DNA of 64,000 nucleotides from positions 120,822-184,821 of the forward strand of contig NZ_JAOAMU010000007.1 in NCBI RefSeq assembly GCF_025154075.1. The letters are read 5' to 3'. Source of the DNA: Chryseobacterium herbae (GTDB taxonomy: Bacteria; Bacteroidota; Bacteroidia; Flavobacteriales; Weeksellaceae). This document shows positions 16,428 to 25,540 of the stretch, in pieces (position 1 is the first letter of the stretch; each line of letters begins with the position of its first letter). Both the position numbers and the translations under genes were made by a program. Below the pieces are notes generated by a model that worked only from the letters and a program-made list of their open reading frames with translations, ran no database searches and was not told the DNA's origin.

Positions 16428-16625
16428 AATCTTACATTTTTAAATTCTACATTCTAAAATTCAATAATAATTCCACAAAGGCTCAAATTTTAGAAGCTTT
16501 AAGGTTTTTTGGAAAATATTAACGGATAAATGTTTTTTTTTAGCTTAATTTTTGATTCGTTGGGGATTGAGTTTATCTTTGTCATTCAAACATTTTTTAA
16601 TAATCACTATAATTTTCTTACTTCA

Positions 16626-17318
16626 ATGAATATCATATTAGCCTCAACATCCACTATTTTCGGTGGCGAATATCTGGAATACTTAAGAGAAGAATTAATA
16701 CAGCTGTATCAAGGAATAGATGAGATTATTTTCGTTCCTTTTGCCAGACCCGGTGGGATTTCCCATGATGATTACACGGCAAAAGCCCAATCTTTTTTTG
16801 AAACTATTCATATTAAAGTAAAAGGGCTTCACGAATTTGAAAATAAAACAGAAGCTTTAAATAATGCTCAAGGGTATTTTACAGGAGGTGGAAACACATT
16901 CTTACTGGTGAAAACTTTGCATGAAGAAGGCTTCATGTCTGTCCTTAAAGATAACATAGAAAGCGGAAAAGCCTACTTAGGATGCAGCGCCGGAAGCAAT
17001 ATCGGAGGTCAGAATATGAAGACCACGAATGATATGCCTATCGTTTATCCGCCAAGCTTTGAATGTATGGGGTTGGTTCCGTTTAATCTCAATCCACATT
17101 ATCTGGACCCAAATCCTGAATTGAAACACAATGGGGAAACCAGAGAAACAAGAATCAGAGAATTCCTGACTCAAAATGATCTGAAGGTTGTTGGTCTTCG
17201 TGAAGGAAACTGGATCAGAAGAATAGGAGATACTATCACCGTAGAAGGCAGCGAACTGACAAGAATCTTTGAAAAAGGAAAAGAACCTTATGAAATAGAA
17301 GCGGGAAGTACGTTGTAA
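16626..17318 (+). CDS. pepE: Peptidase E (alpha-aspartyl dipeptidase)
   Basis: 230 residues from ATG 16626, chosen because MNIILASTSTIFGGEYLEYL is the family start and the upstream open stretch is non-conserved and hydrophobic. Serine peptidase family S51: the nucleophile elbow is LGCSAGSN with Ser121, and FTGGGNTFLL lies at 85-94. ECMGLVPFNLNPHYLDP is the conserved segment carrying the likely His. It hydrolyses dipeptides with N-terminal aspartate in the cytosol. A REP-like sequence follows the gene. Confidence 0.92.
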   Translation: MNIILASTSTIFGGEYLEYLREELIQLYQGIDEIIFVPFARPGGISHDDYTAKAQSFFETIHIKVKGLHEFENKTEALNNAQGYFTGGGNTFLLVKTLHEEGFMSVLKDNIESGKAYLGCSAGSNIGGQNMKTTNDMPIVYPPSFECMGLVPFNLNPHYLDPNPELKHNGETRETRIREFLTQNDLKVVGLREGNWIRRIGDTITVEGSELTRIFEKGKEPYEIEAGSTL

Positions 17319-17422
17319 GTCATAAAAACAAGCTCTTATTTTTATTATATTTGATCAGTAATTGAATAACTTATGGGTAACTTCATTCATCAGGAGATTC
17401 AAATGCTGAATTGTGCTAATGC

Positions 17423-17449
17423 TGTCATGCTGAGCGGAGTCGAAGCATG
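17423..17449 (+). repeat. REP-like intergenic sequence (GTCATGCTGAGCGGAGTCG type)
   Basis: A 27-nt GC-richer stretch with the pattern TGTCATGCTGAGCGGAGTCG then AAGCATG; CATGCT and AGCATG form a short dyad. Variants of this sequence are widespread in intergenic regions of Bacteroidota (general knowledge). It lies 33 bp before dacB. Confidence 0.55.
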
Positions 17450-17481
17450 CCTATAAATTTTAGATCTATAAAAACCTTGCA

Positions 17482-18852
17482 ATGAAAAAACCACTTGCAG
17501 TTCTTATACTGTCGGTTCAGATATTATCTGCCCAGAATATGGCGCAGAAACTGGATAAAGCTACCAAAGATCTGATGGATTCTTCGGGGGCATTGTCATC
17601 CGGTTTATCGTTTTACGTCACAGATGAAAGCGGTACTTTGATCTACGAATATCAAGGGAATAAAGGGCTTTCAACCGCTTCTACCCAGAAAATATTTACG
17701 GCTGGAGCTGCCCTTGAAACATTGGGAAAAAATTACACCTATAAAACAACGGCCGGCTACTCAGGAAATCTTTCTTCAGGGACTTTGAATGGAGACCTGA
17801 TCATTGGTTCAAATGGTGATCCAACCCTTGGAAGCTGGCGGTATGATGCTTATAAACCGGAAAGTTTTAAAAAGAAATTCATTGAAGCGCTTCAAAATTC
17901 AGGAATAAAAAAGATCTCAGGAAATCTGGTGATTGATGATTCCTATTTTGACCATCAGACGATTCCGGGAGGATGGCCCTGGGACGACCTTGGTAACTAT
18001 TATGGAGCAGGGGTCTGGGGAATCAACTGGAGAGAAAATCAGTTTGACATTAATATTAACGGTACGGAATTCAAAGGATTCTCTTATCCGATGGACAATA
18101 TAAAATGGCTGAATGACCTGAAAGCAGGTGGAAGCTCAGATCAAAGTCTCATTTTTACGGCCCCTCATTCCGAAGTAGCTTTGATCAATGGAACGCTTCC
18201 GGCTGGAAAAACAGTTACCGTTTCCGGTGCTTTGCCCAATCCACCCCTGCAACTAGGAACTGAAGCACTTCAATGGTTGAAAGAATCAGGTATTGAAATT
18301 TCCGGAAAAGTAATCACAGGTTCACAATTAGAAATAGAAGGAAAAACGGTCCCAGGAATGCCCAAAAATGTAATTCTTACCTACGAATCGCCAACTCTGG
18401 ATAAAATGGTCTATTGGTTTTTGAGAAAAAGTGTCAATCTTTATGGCGAAACTTTCATTAAAACCTTAGGAAAAGAAAAGAAAGGGAATCCCAGCTTTAA
18501 AAGCGGAATCGCTTATCTGAAAGAATTCTGGAAATCAAAAGGGATTAATCCGAATATGATCAATTTTGCAGACGGAAGCGGACTTTCTCCTCAAAATTAC
18601 GTAGCGGCCAAAGCTGAAGTTCAGGCCTTGATTTATGCCAAAAAACAAAGCTGGTTCGATGTCTATTATGACGGTTTTCCGGTTCAGGACAACGGAATGA
18701 AGATGAAAAGCGGAACGATGAGAGATACTAAATCTTTTGCAGGATACCATACCGCGAAAGATGGCAAAAAATATGTATTTTCAATCATTATTAATAACTA
18801 TCAGGGAAGCGGAGGTGCAGAACTGCAGAAAATTCTGAATGTCTTAAAATAA
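17482..18852 (+). CDS. dacB: D-Ala-D-Ala carboxypeptidase/endopeptidase, PBP4 (S13) type
   Basis: 456 residues. Signal peptide (1-17), then the S13 fold. SxxK motif STQK at 67-70 (catalytic Ser67), SGL variant of the SxN box in FADGSGLSPQN (about 363-373), and KSGT at 409-412. A long insertion domain between the first two motifs, as in PBP4, includes VIDDSYFDHQTIPGGWPWDD. It acts in the periplasm, trimming or cleaving peptidoglycan crosslinks, and binds penicillin. The histidine kinase begins 7 bp downstream, so the two are probably co-transcribed. Confidence 0.92.
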   Translation: MKKPLAVLILSVQILSAQNMAQKLDKATKDLMDSSGALSSGLSFYVTDESGTLIYEYQGNKGLSTASTQKIFTAGAALETLGKNYTYKTTAGYSGNLSSGTLNGDLIIGSNGDPTLGSWRYDAYKPESFKKKFIEALQNSGIKKISGNLVIDDSYFDHQTIPGGWPWDDLGNYYGAGVWGINWRENQFDININGTEFKGFSYPMDNIKWLNDLKAGGSSDQSLIFTAPHSEVALINGTLPAGKTVTVSGALPNPPLQLGTEALQWLKESGIEISGKVITGSQLEIEGKTVPGMPKNVILTYESPTLDKMVYWFLRKSVNLYGETFIKTLGKEKKGNPSFKSGIAYLKEFWKSKGINPNMINFADGSGLSPQNYVAAKAEVQALIYAKKQSWFDVYYDGFPVQDNGMKMKSGTMRDTKSFAGYHTAKDGKKYVFSIIINNYQGSGGAELQKILNVLK

Positions 18853-18858
18853 AAAGCT

Positions 18859-20010
18859 TTGAGGAAATCCATACTGGCCAGACTGAATAACTGGATTATA
18901 TTTTTACTGATGACCATTGTGGTGGTGACTATTGTGGTGGCCTCAACGATTCTGATCAATTTTCTGAGAAAGGAAGAGATCAAGCGGGTGGATATTCTGG
19001 TAAGTGCCCTGAAATTTCAACAGGAAGTAACACCCAGTCTTGAAGTTCAGGAATTGATCCTCAAAATATACAGTTCCAATACCACGATTCCAATGGTAGT
19101 ACTGGACAGGGATGACCGACCAATGGTTCATAAAAATATTCCGCAGGAGATTGAAAGTGATCCGGTGCAGGTCACCATTCTGGCTAAAAAAATGGCGAAA
19201 AGCTATCCGCCTATTGAAATTAAAGTACCCGACGGGAATAATCAGTTCGTGTATTATGACAACTCGCAGATCCTTAATAATTTACGTTATTCCCCTTATT
19301 TGCTAGGATTTTTTATTCTATGCTATTTCCTGTTTTCATTTTGGTTTTTAAGGACGATTAAAAAAACGGATGAAGGCTATCTCTGGGCCGGACTGGCAAA
19401 AGAAACGGCCCATCAGATTGGAACTCCACTCTCCTCAATGATAGGCTGGATGGAGATCATGAAACTGGATAATCCTGAATCAGAAGGCATACACGAAATT
19501 GAAAGAGATATTGAAAGACTCAGAACAATTTCCGAACGTTTCTCAAAAATTGGTTCGATTCCTGAGCTCAACGATCTGAATTTTAATGAAACCATTTCCG
19601 AAAATTATGATTATCTGAAGACAAGAATCTCAAAGAAAATAAATTTCACGCTGCATCTTCCCACTTATACCATTCTGGTTCCCCACAACAAAATCCTGAT
19701 GAGTTGGGTGATCGAAAACCTGGTGAAAAATGCGGTAGATGCCATGAAAGGAGAAGGAACGCTGGATATGTATGTCTTCGAAAGAAACAAAAATATTCTG
19801 ATCGAAGTCAAAGATACCGGAAGCGGAATGACCAAGCAGCAGGCTAGAAACGCCTTTAAACCAGGCTATTCAACGAAGAAGAGAGGTTGGGGATTAGGCC
19901 TCTCCCTGGCGAGAAGAGTAATTCATGAATACCATAACGGAGATATTAAAATTTCCCAGACTGAGATAGGAAAGGGGAGTACTTTTAGAATAACGGTGAA
20001 AAAAGCATAA
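18859..20010 (+). CDS. Membrane sensor histidine kinase
   Basis: 383 residues, starting at TTG 18859; no ATG precedes the first membrane helix and the TTG sits 7 bp after dacB. Membrane helices at about 12-35 and 146-165 enclose a periplasmic loop of 110 residues with no recognised sensor fold. The H-box AHQIGTPLSS has His185, the N-box ENLVKNAVDAM Asn291, the G1 box DTGSGM 319-324 and the G2 box GWGLGLSLARR from 343. All catalytic elements are present. No response regulator is adjacent. Linkage to PBP4 suggests envelope sensing (inference). Confidence 0.9.
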   Translation: MRKSILARLNNWIIFLLMTIVVVTIVVASTILINFLRKEEIKRVDILVSALKFQQEVTPSLEVQELILKIYSSNTTIPMVVLDRDDRPMVHKNIPQEIESDPVQVTILAKKMAKSYPPIEIKVPDGNNQFVYYDNSQILNNLRYSPYLLGFFILCYFLFSFWFLRTIKKTDEGYLWAGLAKETAHQIGTPLSSMIGWMEIMKLDNPESEGIHEIERDIERLRTISERFSKIGSIPELNDLNFNETISENYDYLKTRISKKINFTLHLPTYTILVPHNKILMSWVIENLVKNAVDAMKGEGTLDMYVFERNKNILIEVKDTGSGMTKQQARNAFKPGYSTKKRGWGLGLSLARRVIHEYHNGDIKISQTEIGKGSTFRITVKKA

Positions 20011-20088
20011 AACAATTATCAATGTTGGGAGGTTGAAGCTAATCTTATTAGCGATCTGTAAATTTAACCGACATTGATAAACACGATC

Positions 20089-20121
20089 AAACCTTATAGG
20101 TTTTTAAAACCTATAAGGTTT
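20089..20121. repeat. 16-bp perfect inverted repeat (REP-like hairpin)
   Basis: The arms 20089-20104 and 20106-20121 (AAACCTTATAGGTTTT and its complement) meet around one T; each arm contains the palindrome CCTTATAGG. The architecture matches 6576-6612, with a shared AGGTT/AACCT core. It lies 79 bp after the kinase gene, without a T-run. Confidence 0.75.
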
Positions 20122-20284
20122 CGCTGCACATAGAATCATATTTCTCAGTCCATAAGAGGAAAGGACAGCAAGTTTAAAGAATAAAAATCTTCTTGGTCTA
20201 TCATCTTCTTCTCTCATAGTCTTCTATTAAAAAAAAGTTAAACTCCTTTTGATCATCTTCATTTTATCCAAATTATAAGTAGTT

Positions 20285-20445
20285 TCGCGGCTCTTCCGAT
20301 TCGAGGTTCGGGATGAGGGGTTTTGGTTTGAGGGTCGAAGCGTTTTAGGGTTTGAAAGTGATATAGTTGCTGGTTGAAATCTCGGAACCCGTATCCCGAA
20401 ACATATCTGAAATCTAACATCTCAGATCACATTACAATTCAATTT
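20285..20445. repeat. Degenerate GGTTCGGGATGAGGG-type tract upstream of the beta-lactamase
   Basis: Variants of GAGGTTCGGGATGAGGGG, GGGTTTGAAAG, GGAACCCGTATCCCG and AACATCTCAGATC follow one another without coding potential. It is the reverse-complement style of the tract at 14779-14965. The remainder of the 20011-20461 gap is AT-rich and, apart from the hairpin at 20089, featureless. Confidence 0.6.
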
Positions 20446-20461
20446 AATACAATAAAAAATT

Positions 20462-21193
20462 ATGAAGAAAAGTGTTAAGGTTTTTACAATGTTGTTTTTA
20501 TTCTTAATTAATTTTTTTAATGCGCAGGTGCGTGATTTTGAGATCGAGCCGCCTCTGAGTCCAAACCTGTATTTATACAAAACATTCGGTGTTTTTGGGG
20601 GTAAAGAATACTCAACCAATGCGCTTTACCTGATTACGAAGAAAGGAGTGGTGTTATTCGATGTTCCATGGCAGAAATCCCAGTATCAAAGCCTTATGGA
20701 TACGATCAAAAAGCGTCATGATTTACCGGTGATTGCGGTATTTGCAACCCATTCCCATTCTGACAGAGCAGGAGATCTGAGCTTTTACAATAATAAAGGA
20801 ATCAGTACGTATGCAACGGCAAAAACGAATGAATTACTAAAGAAAGAAGGCAAAGCCACATCCAGTAAGATCATAAAAACTGGCAAGAAATATAAAATCG
20901 GAGGAGAGGAATTTACAGTAGATTTCCTTGGAGAAGGACATACCGCGGATAATGTTGTGGTATGGTTTCCAAAATATAATGTTTTGGATGGCGGGTGCTT
21001 AGTGAAAAGCAGTTCAGCGGTTGATCTTGGGTACACAGGAGAAGCCAATGTTCAGCAATGGCCATCGACGATGCAAAATCTTAAAGCCAAATACCCGGCC
21101 AGTGCCAAAGTAATTCCGGGTCATGATGAATGGAAAGGCAACGACCATGTAAAACATACGCTGGAACTTTTAGAAAAACAAAGCGGTAAATAA
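20462..21193 (+). CDS. blaIND-like: Subclass B1 metallo-beta-lactamase, IND/CGB-like
   Basis: 243 residues. Signal peptide 1-22 (ending FFNAQ). The Zn1 ligands are in HSHSD (His97, His99) with His160 in GEGHTADN; the Zn2 ligands are Asp101, Cys179 in DGGCLVKS and His221 in IPGHDEW. This is the complete B1 set. The stretches YKTFGVFGGKEYS, VVLFDVPW and ADNVVVWFPKYNVLDGGCLVKS match the IND and CGB enzymes of Chryseobacterium. It should hydrolyse penicillins, many cephalosporins and carbapenems in the periplasm; the exact spectrum is not predictable. No mobile element flanks it, so it is an intrinsic chromosomal gene. There is a Ser where IND enzymes commonly have Asp before the Asp ligand. Confidence 0.94.
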   Translation: MKKSVKVFTMLFLFLINFFNAQVRDFEIEPPLSPNLYLYKTFGVFGGKEYSTNALYLITKKGVVLFDVPWQKSQYQSLMDTIKKRHDLPVIAVFATHSHSDRAGDLSFYNNKGISTYATAKTNELLKKEGKATSSKIIKTGKKYKIGGEEFTVDFLGEGHTADNVVVWFPKYNVLDGGCLVKSSSAVDLGYTGEANVQQWPSTMQNLKAKYPASAKVIPGHDEWKGNDHVKHTLELLEKQSGK

Positions 21194-21200
21194 GAAATAC

Positions 21201-21230
21201 AAAAAGCGGAGAAATTTTCTCCGCTTTTTT
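21201..21230 (+). terminator. Terminator of the beta-lactamase gene
   Basis: A perfect inverted repeat AAAAAGCGGAGAAA/TTTCTCCGCTTTTT with a final T-run, 8 bp after the stop codon. Confidence 0.9.
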
Positions 21231-21294
21231 ATTAACCATCCTGAGTTCAGGTAAGCCATTTGTTTTTATGATTCCGGAATGTTTGCCCAGAATC

Positions 21295-21405
21295 AGGATT
21301 TTAGTAACTCATGGCGTTTCGGGATGCGGGTTTCGTAGTTCAACTCGCAACTTCTCAAGCAGCAACGTAACTCTCAAACCCGTATTTCGTAACGTTCATT
21401 ACCAC
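21295..21405. repeat. Degenerate CTCGCAACTT/AACCCGTATT tract
   Basis: A stretch of variants such as TTTCGGGATGCGGGTTTCG, CTCGCAACTTCTC and CTCAAACCCGTATTTCG between convergent genes, of the same style as the tracts at 14779 and 20285. Confidence 0.55.
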
Positions 21406-21411
21406 AATCTA

Positions 21412-23268
21412 TTATTTCTTCCCAGTCAGCCACTGAGTTTGCAGTTTCAGTTCTGCTGGAGTAGGATTGGCTTTATACTGAAGACTTTCAATCGTCATTT
21501 TATCTAAAATAGCTTTTCCTTTAAGTTCTATTTTATCAGTCTTATCACCATTTTTTCTAAGGATGGTAACGGTAACGTTCTGTCCTTCCTTAATTGATTT
21601 GGAATAATTGATAAAATCCTGCATTTTCTGAATATCAATTGTTTTCCCATCCAGAGCAAGAATTTCATCTGTAATCTTGAACCCTACGCTTTTCGCAAAA
21701 GGGGATAATGCTGAGCTTTCATCAAATATAAACGTATTGTTCTTATCGTTATAACCTGTCTGATTCGGGTCTTTAATAAACCAGAACAATGGAGGTGTAT
21801 CTTTCTTTTTCGCTTCTACGCCTACCATATTCAGATATTCTGCATAAGGGGTCGGCTGGTTTCCTGCGATATATTTGTTATAGAAATCCTTTACCTGAGG
21901 ATATCCGGTTACAGTTACCAATTCGTCGATCAGTTTGTCATCTTTGAAAGGTTTGTTTTCCCCGAATCTTTGAGACAGCTTTCTGATCATATCACGGTAG
22001 CCCATTTCCCCGTTAGACAGTTTTCTCAGTTCAATATCCAAGCACATAGCCAGCAAAGCTCCTTTTTCGTAAACGTTTCTGTACTGATCTTTGTACGCGT
22101 CTTGCAGAACATTTTTACTCATCACCGTAAATGGCATGGTATCATCATAATTCTTGGAATTGGTGATCTTCTCATTCATTCTCTGAAGGAATTCATCTTT
22201 GTTGATCAGACCTTCCTGGATTTGGAAAAGGTTTGCAAAATATTCTGTTCCTCCTTCATACATCCAAAGGTGCTGAGACATTTTCGGATCTGCATAATCA
22301 AAATAATGGATCTCTTCAGAATGCGTCTTTAAAGGATTCACCGTGTGGAAGAATTCGTGCGAAACGACATCTGTAATGGTTTTGTCAATCGCTTCCTTCG
22401 GCATCATTTCAGGAAGTACCACACTGGTAGATTCATGGTGCTCCAACGCTCCGAAACCTTTAATCTTTGGCCCATCACCTCCTGAAAGGTAAAGCATGAT
22501 TGCATATTTTTTATTGGTATTCATGTCACCCAGGAATTTCTTCTGAGCCAGTACCATTTTTTCAAGATTCTCTTTAAAGTCTGCCGCTTTATATTTTCCG
22601 GTTGGAGAATAAACGCCCAGTACCAGATCCATTCCTCCTGCATTGAAGGTGATAAAATCCGGTTTGGTGTACATTAGCGGTGAATCCGTTACTTTAGCAT
22701 AATTAGCAAGGGTAAACGTATCTGTAGCATCAGATTTATCCTGGTCTACCAAAGCCGTTGTCCCATAAAAACCTGCAGGTTTCTGAACGATCAGCTGATA
22801 CGGAACATCCTGCATATTGTCAATATATCCGATGAAACCATGGGTATTGATCATAAATATTTTTCCTTCCTCGATATCAGTTCCTGAAGGGGAAAACACA
22901 GCTTTATGCTTTGAACTGTCCATTTCATCATCAAAACTGTCATTCACCAGGTAGGTTACTTTGGTTAAATCTTTAGCGTTTTTTAATGAATAGGTATTGT
23001 CATTTACTTTGGTGTACGCAATTTCTCTTCCTTTGTTGTCAGTAAACTTGATGCCTTCCACAAATCTTCCGTAGTCATCTACAGAATAGGTACCTGGAAC
23101 GGTTTTCGGAAAATGAAACTTGATGTCTCCGGATTTCATTTTCGGAAATTCCATGGTAACGGCTACCTTGTCGTCTTTTACATTCACAAGATCAATCGTC
23201 GTTTTTATGGATTGGGCATTGGCCAGAAATGCGGCGAATAGACCCAGGCTGATTGCTGTTTTTCTCAT
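21412..23268 (-). CDS. M61 family metallopeptidase (glycyl aminopeptidase type) with PDZ domain
   Basis: 618 residues. Signal peptide 1-18. N-terminal beta domain (about 20-200), then the gluzincin catalytic domain with HEFFH at 304-308 and the third ligand Glu in MYEGGTEYFANL. A C-terminal PDZ domain follows at about 500-590 (FAKSVGFKITDEILALDGKTIDIQKMQDFI). The family releases N-terminal Gly or Ala from peptides. Exported to the periplasm. It stands next to a second exported aminopeptidase-like enzyme, suggesting a shared peptide-degradation role. Confidence 0.92.
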   Translation of the reverse strand: MRKTAISLGLFAAFLANAQSIKTTIDLVNVKDDKVAVTMEFPKMKSGDIKFHFPKTVPGTYSVDDYGRFVEGIKFTDNKGREIAYTKVNDNTYSLKNAKDLTKVTYLVNDSFDDEMDSSKHKAVFSPSGTDIEEGKIFMINTHGFIGYIDNMQDVPYQLIVQKPAGFYGTTALVDQDKSDATDTFTLANYAKVTDSPLMYTKPDFITFNAGGMDLVLGVYSPTGKYKAADFKENLEKMVLAQKKFLGDMNTNKKYAIMLYLSGGDGPKIKGFGALEHHESTSVVLPEMMPKEAIDKTITDVVSHEFFHTVNPLKTHSEEIHYFDYADPKMSQHLWMYEGGTEYFANLFQIQEGLINKDEFLQRMNEKITNSKNYDDTMPFTVMSKNVLQDAYKDQYRNVYEKGALLAMCLDIELRKLSNGEMGYRDMIRKLSQRFGENKPFKDDKLIDELVTVTGYPQVKDFYNKYIAGNQPTPYAEYLNMVGVEAKKKDTPPLFWFIKDPNQTGYNDKNNTFIFDESSALSPFAKSVGFKITDEILALDGKTIDIQKMQDFINYSKSIKEGQNVTVTILRKNGDKTDKIELKGKAILDKMTIESLQYKANPTPAELKLQTQWLTGKK

Positions 23269-23372
23269 TAGGTTTAAATTTTATAGTTAAATAGTAGTTT
23301 TTTTAATCGTTTTGTTACGGGATGTCTTATTAAACTTTTCTTAAAATTTTAAAAGACGAAAATAAAGGAAAC

Positions 23373-23412
23373 AAAAAAGACAAATCCGGGAGTAACGAAT
23401 TTGCCTTTTTTA
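23373..23412 (-). terminator. Terminator of the M1 peptidase gene
   Basis: The stem AAAAGACAAAT/ATTTGCCTTTT has one G-U-type mismatch; T-run on the minus strand. It lies between the M1 stop and the M61 start. Confidence 0.7.
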
Positions 23413-23420
23413 TAATGTAA

Positions 23421-25052
23421 TTACTGAACGTTTTTATAATTGATATAATAGTTCTTGTTGAATTCTATCGGGGTAGATTTTTTCAATTTTATGGTCTGCC
23501 AGGTTTCTGTTGGGTTAATGGTTTGGTCTCCATTAATGATAACCGGAAGTTTAAGATCCTTTACTCCATTGGTATATCTGAATTTTAAAGATTCTCCGTT
23601 TTGCGAATACTCAAGCGTAGGGATTTTGACTGTTCTTAAATATTGATCGAAAATACTGGACAAATCCATTCCTGATTTTGAAGACATATAATCTTCGATC
23701 TGTTTGGTGGTAACGGTCTGATGATAGAAATCCTTATTCATTCCTCTTAGAATCTGTCTGAATTTTTCATCATTGTTGATCACCTGCCTAATGGTATGGA
23801 TCATGCTGGCTCCTTTTGGATACATATCGCCGCTGCCTTCGTTTCTCACGCCGTATTTTCCGATGATAGGAACATCATTCTGGATATTTCCACGGATTCC
23901 TATCGCATACTGGTCAGCCGACTTCTTATCCATGTATTTTTCTGTAAAAAGAACCTCGGAATACATCGTGAAGCTTTCATGAATCCACATATCCGCCTGA
24001 TCTTTTGCTGTAATATTATTGGCATACCATTCATGTCCGCTTTCGTGGATGATGATATAATCCCAGTTAAGACCTACGCCCGTTCCCGAAAGATCAGAAC
24101 CTCTGTAACCGTTCATATAGCCGTTTCCATACGCAACATTGCTTTGGTGCTCCATTCCCAGATATGGGGAATCAACCAGTTTATAAGAGTCTTCATAAAA
24201 AGGATAAGGTCCGAACCAGTATTCAAATGCAGACATCATCGGTTTTACCTGCTGGAACTGTTTTTTTGCTTTTTCAAGGTTGTAATCCAATACCCAGTAA
24301 TCCAGATCCAGTTTTCCTTTTTCACCGGTAAATATTTCTTTAAAATTGACGTATTTACCAATATTCGGGATGATAGAATAGGCATTGATAGCATTTTTTA
24401 CTTCCCAGGTATAAGCTGTTTTACTGCCCTCTGCTTTTTTGCTGATCAGTCTTCCGTTTCCTACACCCACAAGGTCATTTGGTGTAATAATCTTCATGAT
24501 GATCCCGTTTTCAGGCTCATCACTCCAGATATCTTTTGTAGGAAGCCAGATGGATGCCCCGATTCCTTCATCGGCAACACTCATCCATGGATTTCCTTTT
24601 TCATCCTTAGCGAAAACCCAGCCTCCGTCCCACGGTGCATTTTTTGCAATCACAGGATTTCCGGAATAGGTAACGTCCAGGGTGTATTTTTCTCCTTTTT
24701 TGAATTTCTTTTTTGCCGTAACGAAAATAAAATCACCGTCCTGCTTATAATTGGCAACCGGGAAATTCGCGTTTACTTTATCCGCTTTCATCGGTTGTTG
24801 CAGGTCGATCTGGAAAACAGGATCCGTAATGTCTTTGGTGATCTCAAAGCTGATTTTATTATATCCTTTAATGCTTTTTTGTGCAAAATCCGGTTCTACG
24901 GAAAGGTCATATTTTTTGACATCCCAAAAATTTCTGAATGGGGTATCTGAACCTTTCAGTGTATCCTGTTTGGTGAAAACCTTATCTTTTTCGAAAAACT
25001 GCCCGAAGACCAGCCCCGAAGCGAATAAAAGTGTATATGTCAGCTTTTTCAT
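23421..25052 (-). CDS. M1 family metallopeptidase (aminopeptidase N-like)
   Basis: 543 residues, shorter than four-domain aminopeptidase N. Signal peptide 1-17. N-terminal beta-sandwich (about 40-245), then the catalytic domain with GMEHQSNVAYGN in place of GAMEN, HESGH at 336-340 and the third zinc ligand Glu 19 residues later in WIHESFTMYSE. The C-terminal helical domain IV is missing; a short segment ending NYYINYKNVQ closes the protein. Upstream on the minus strand a TATTTTTG box lies about 40 bp before the start. A periplasmic peptidase is inferred. Confidence 0.92.
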   Translation of the reverse strand: MKKLTYTLLFASGLVFGQFFEKDKVFTKQDTLKGSDTPFRNFWDVKKYDLSVEPDFAQKSIKGYNKISFEITKDITDPVFQIDLQQPMKADKVNANFPVANYKQDGDFIFVTAKKKFKKGEKYTLDVTYSGNPVIAKNAPWDGGWVFAKDEKGNPWMSVADEGIGASIWLPTKDIWSDEPENGIIMKIITPNDLVGVGNGRLISKKAEGSKTAYTWEVKNAINAYSIIPNIGKYVNFKEIFTGEKGKLDLDYWVLDYNLEKAKKQFQQVKPMMSAFEYWFGPYPFYEDSYKLVDSPYLGMEHQSNVAYGNGYMNGYRGSDLSGTGVGLNWDYIIIHESGHEWYANNITAKDQADMWIHESFTMYSEVLFTEKYMDKKSADQYAIGIRGNIQNDVPIIGKYGVRNEGSGDMYPKGASMIHTIRQVINNDEKFRQILRGMNKDFYHQTVTTKQIEDYMSSKSGMDLSSIFDQYLRTVKIPTLEYSQNGESLKFRYTNGVKDLKLPVIINGDQTINPTETWQTIKLKKSTPIEFNKNYYINYKNVQ

Positions 25053-25129
25053 TTAAAATCAAATTAAATTCTACCAAAAATAGAAAAATTAATGTCAATA
25101 ATTTAAATTTTAAGACAAATAATTTTATT

Positions 25130-25528
25130 CTACTTACTGAAACAGATGATCCAAAACAAAGCACTTATGTAGACCCAAAGAAGGGAAAAAATAATATGAA
25201 TAACCGTTTCAAAAGCTTTTCCTTTCCATAATTCTGAGGAATATCCGAAAAACTGAATGAATAACCGGGTGGTCCAGAAGATAGCCATTCCAAGGGCAAT
25301 TTTTTTACCCAAACCGGGTTCTGTCAACTCTTGCGGAGAGGTTAGACAAAGCAAACCCATAAGAAATACCGTTAAAGCAATGAAGATGGTATGAACCCTC
25401 ATCATTTCCCGGTTCATCAGGCTTAATGATTGAAGTTCCTTTTCCCAGTTAAAATATTTAGGAAAAATAATATGCACAAATGCTAAAGCGATTAAAAGCA
25501 TTCCGATAATTTGTAAATGAAGTTCCAT
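25130..25528 (-). CDS. Small four-helix membrane protein
   Basis: 132 residues, with four membrane helices at about 4-22, 46-66, 77-95 and 107-128 and little soluble sequence. No family recognised. It is the last gene of an operon with a methyltransferase 12 bp upstream, a DUF2071 protein and a DoxX-like protein. It may act with the membrane-anchored methyltransferase (inference from order only). Confidence 0.7.
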   Translation of the reverse strand: MELHLQIIGMLLIALAFVHIIFPKYFNWEKELQSLSLMNREMMRVHTIFIALTVFLMGLLCLTSPQELTEPGLGKKIALGMAIFWTTRLFIQFFGYSSELWKGKAFETVIHIIFSLLWVYISALFWIICFSK

Positions 25529-25540
25529 AGGATGAGATGA

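Noticed and set aside
20462..21193. Horizontally acquired resistance gene
   Set aside because: No integrase, insertion sequence or integron site flanks the beta-lactamase; the IND/CGB family is native to Chryseobacterium chromosomes.
23796..24950. 384-codon open frame opposite the M1 peptidase
   Set aside because: It is antisense to a clearly conserved enzyme with all catalytic motifs; the translation is Phe/Ile/Arg-rich, as expected for a complement-strand shadow.
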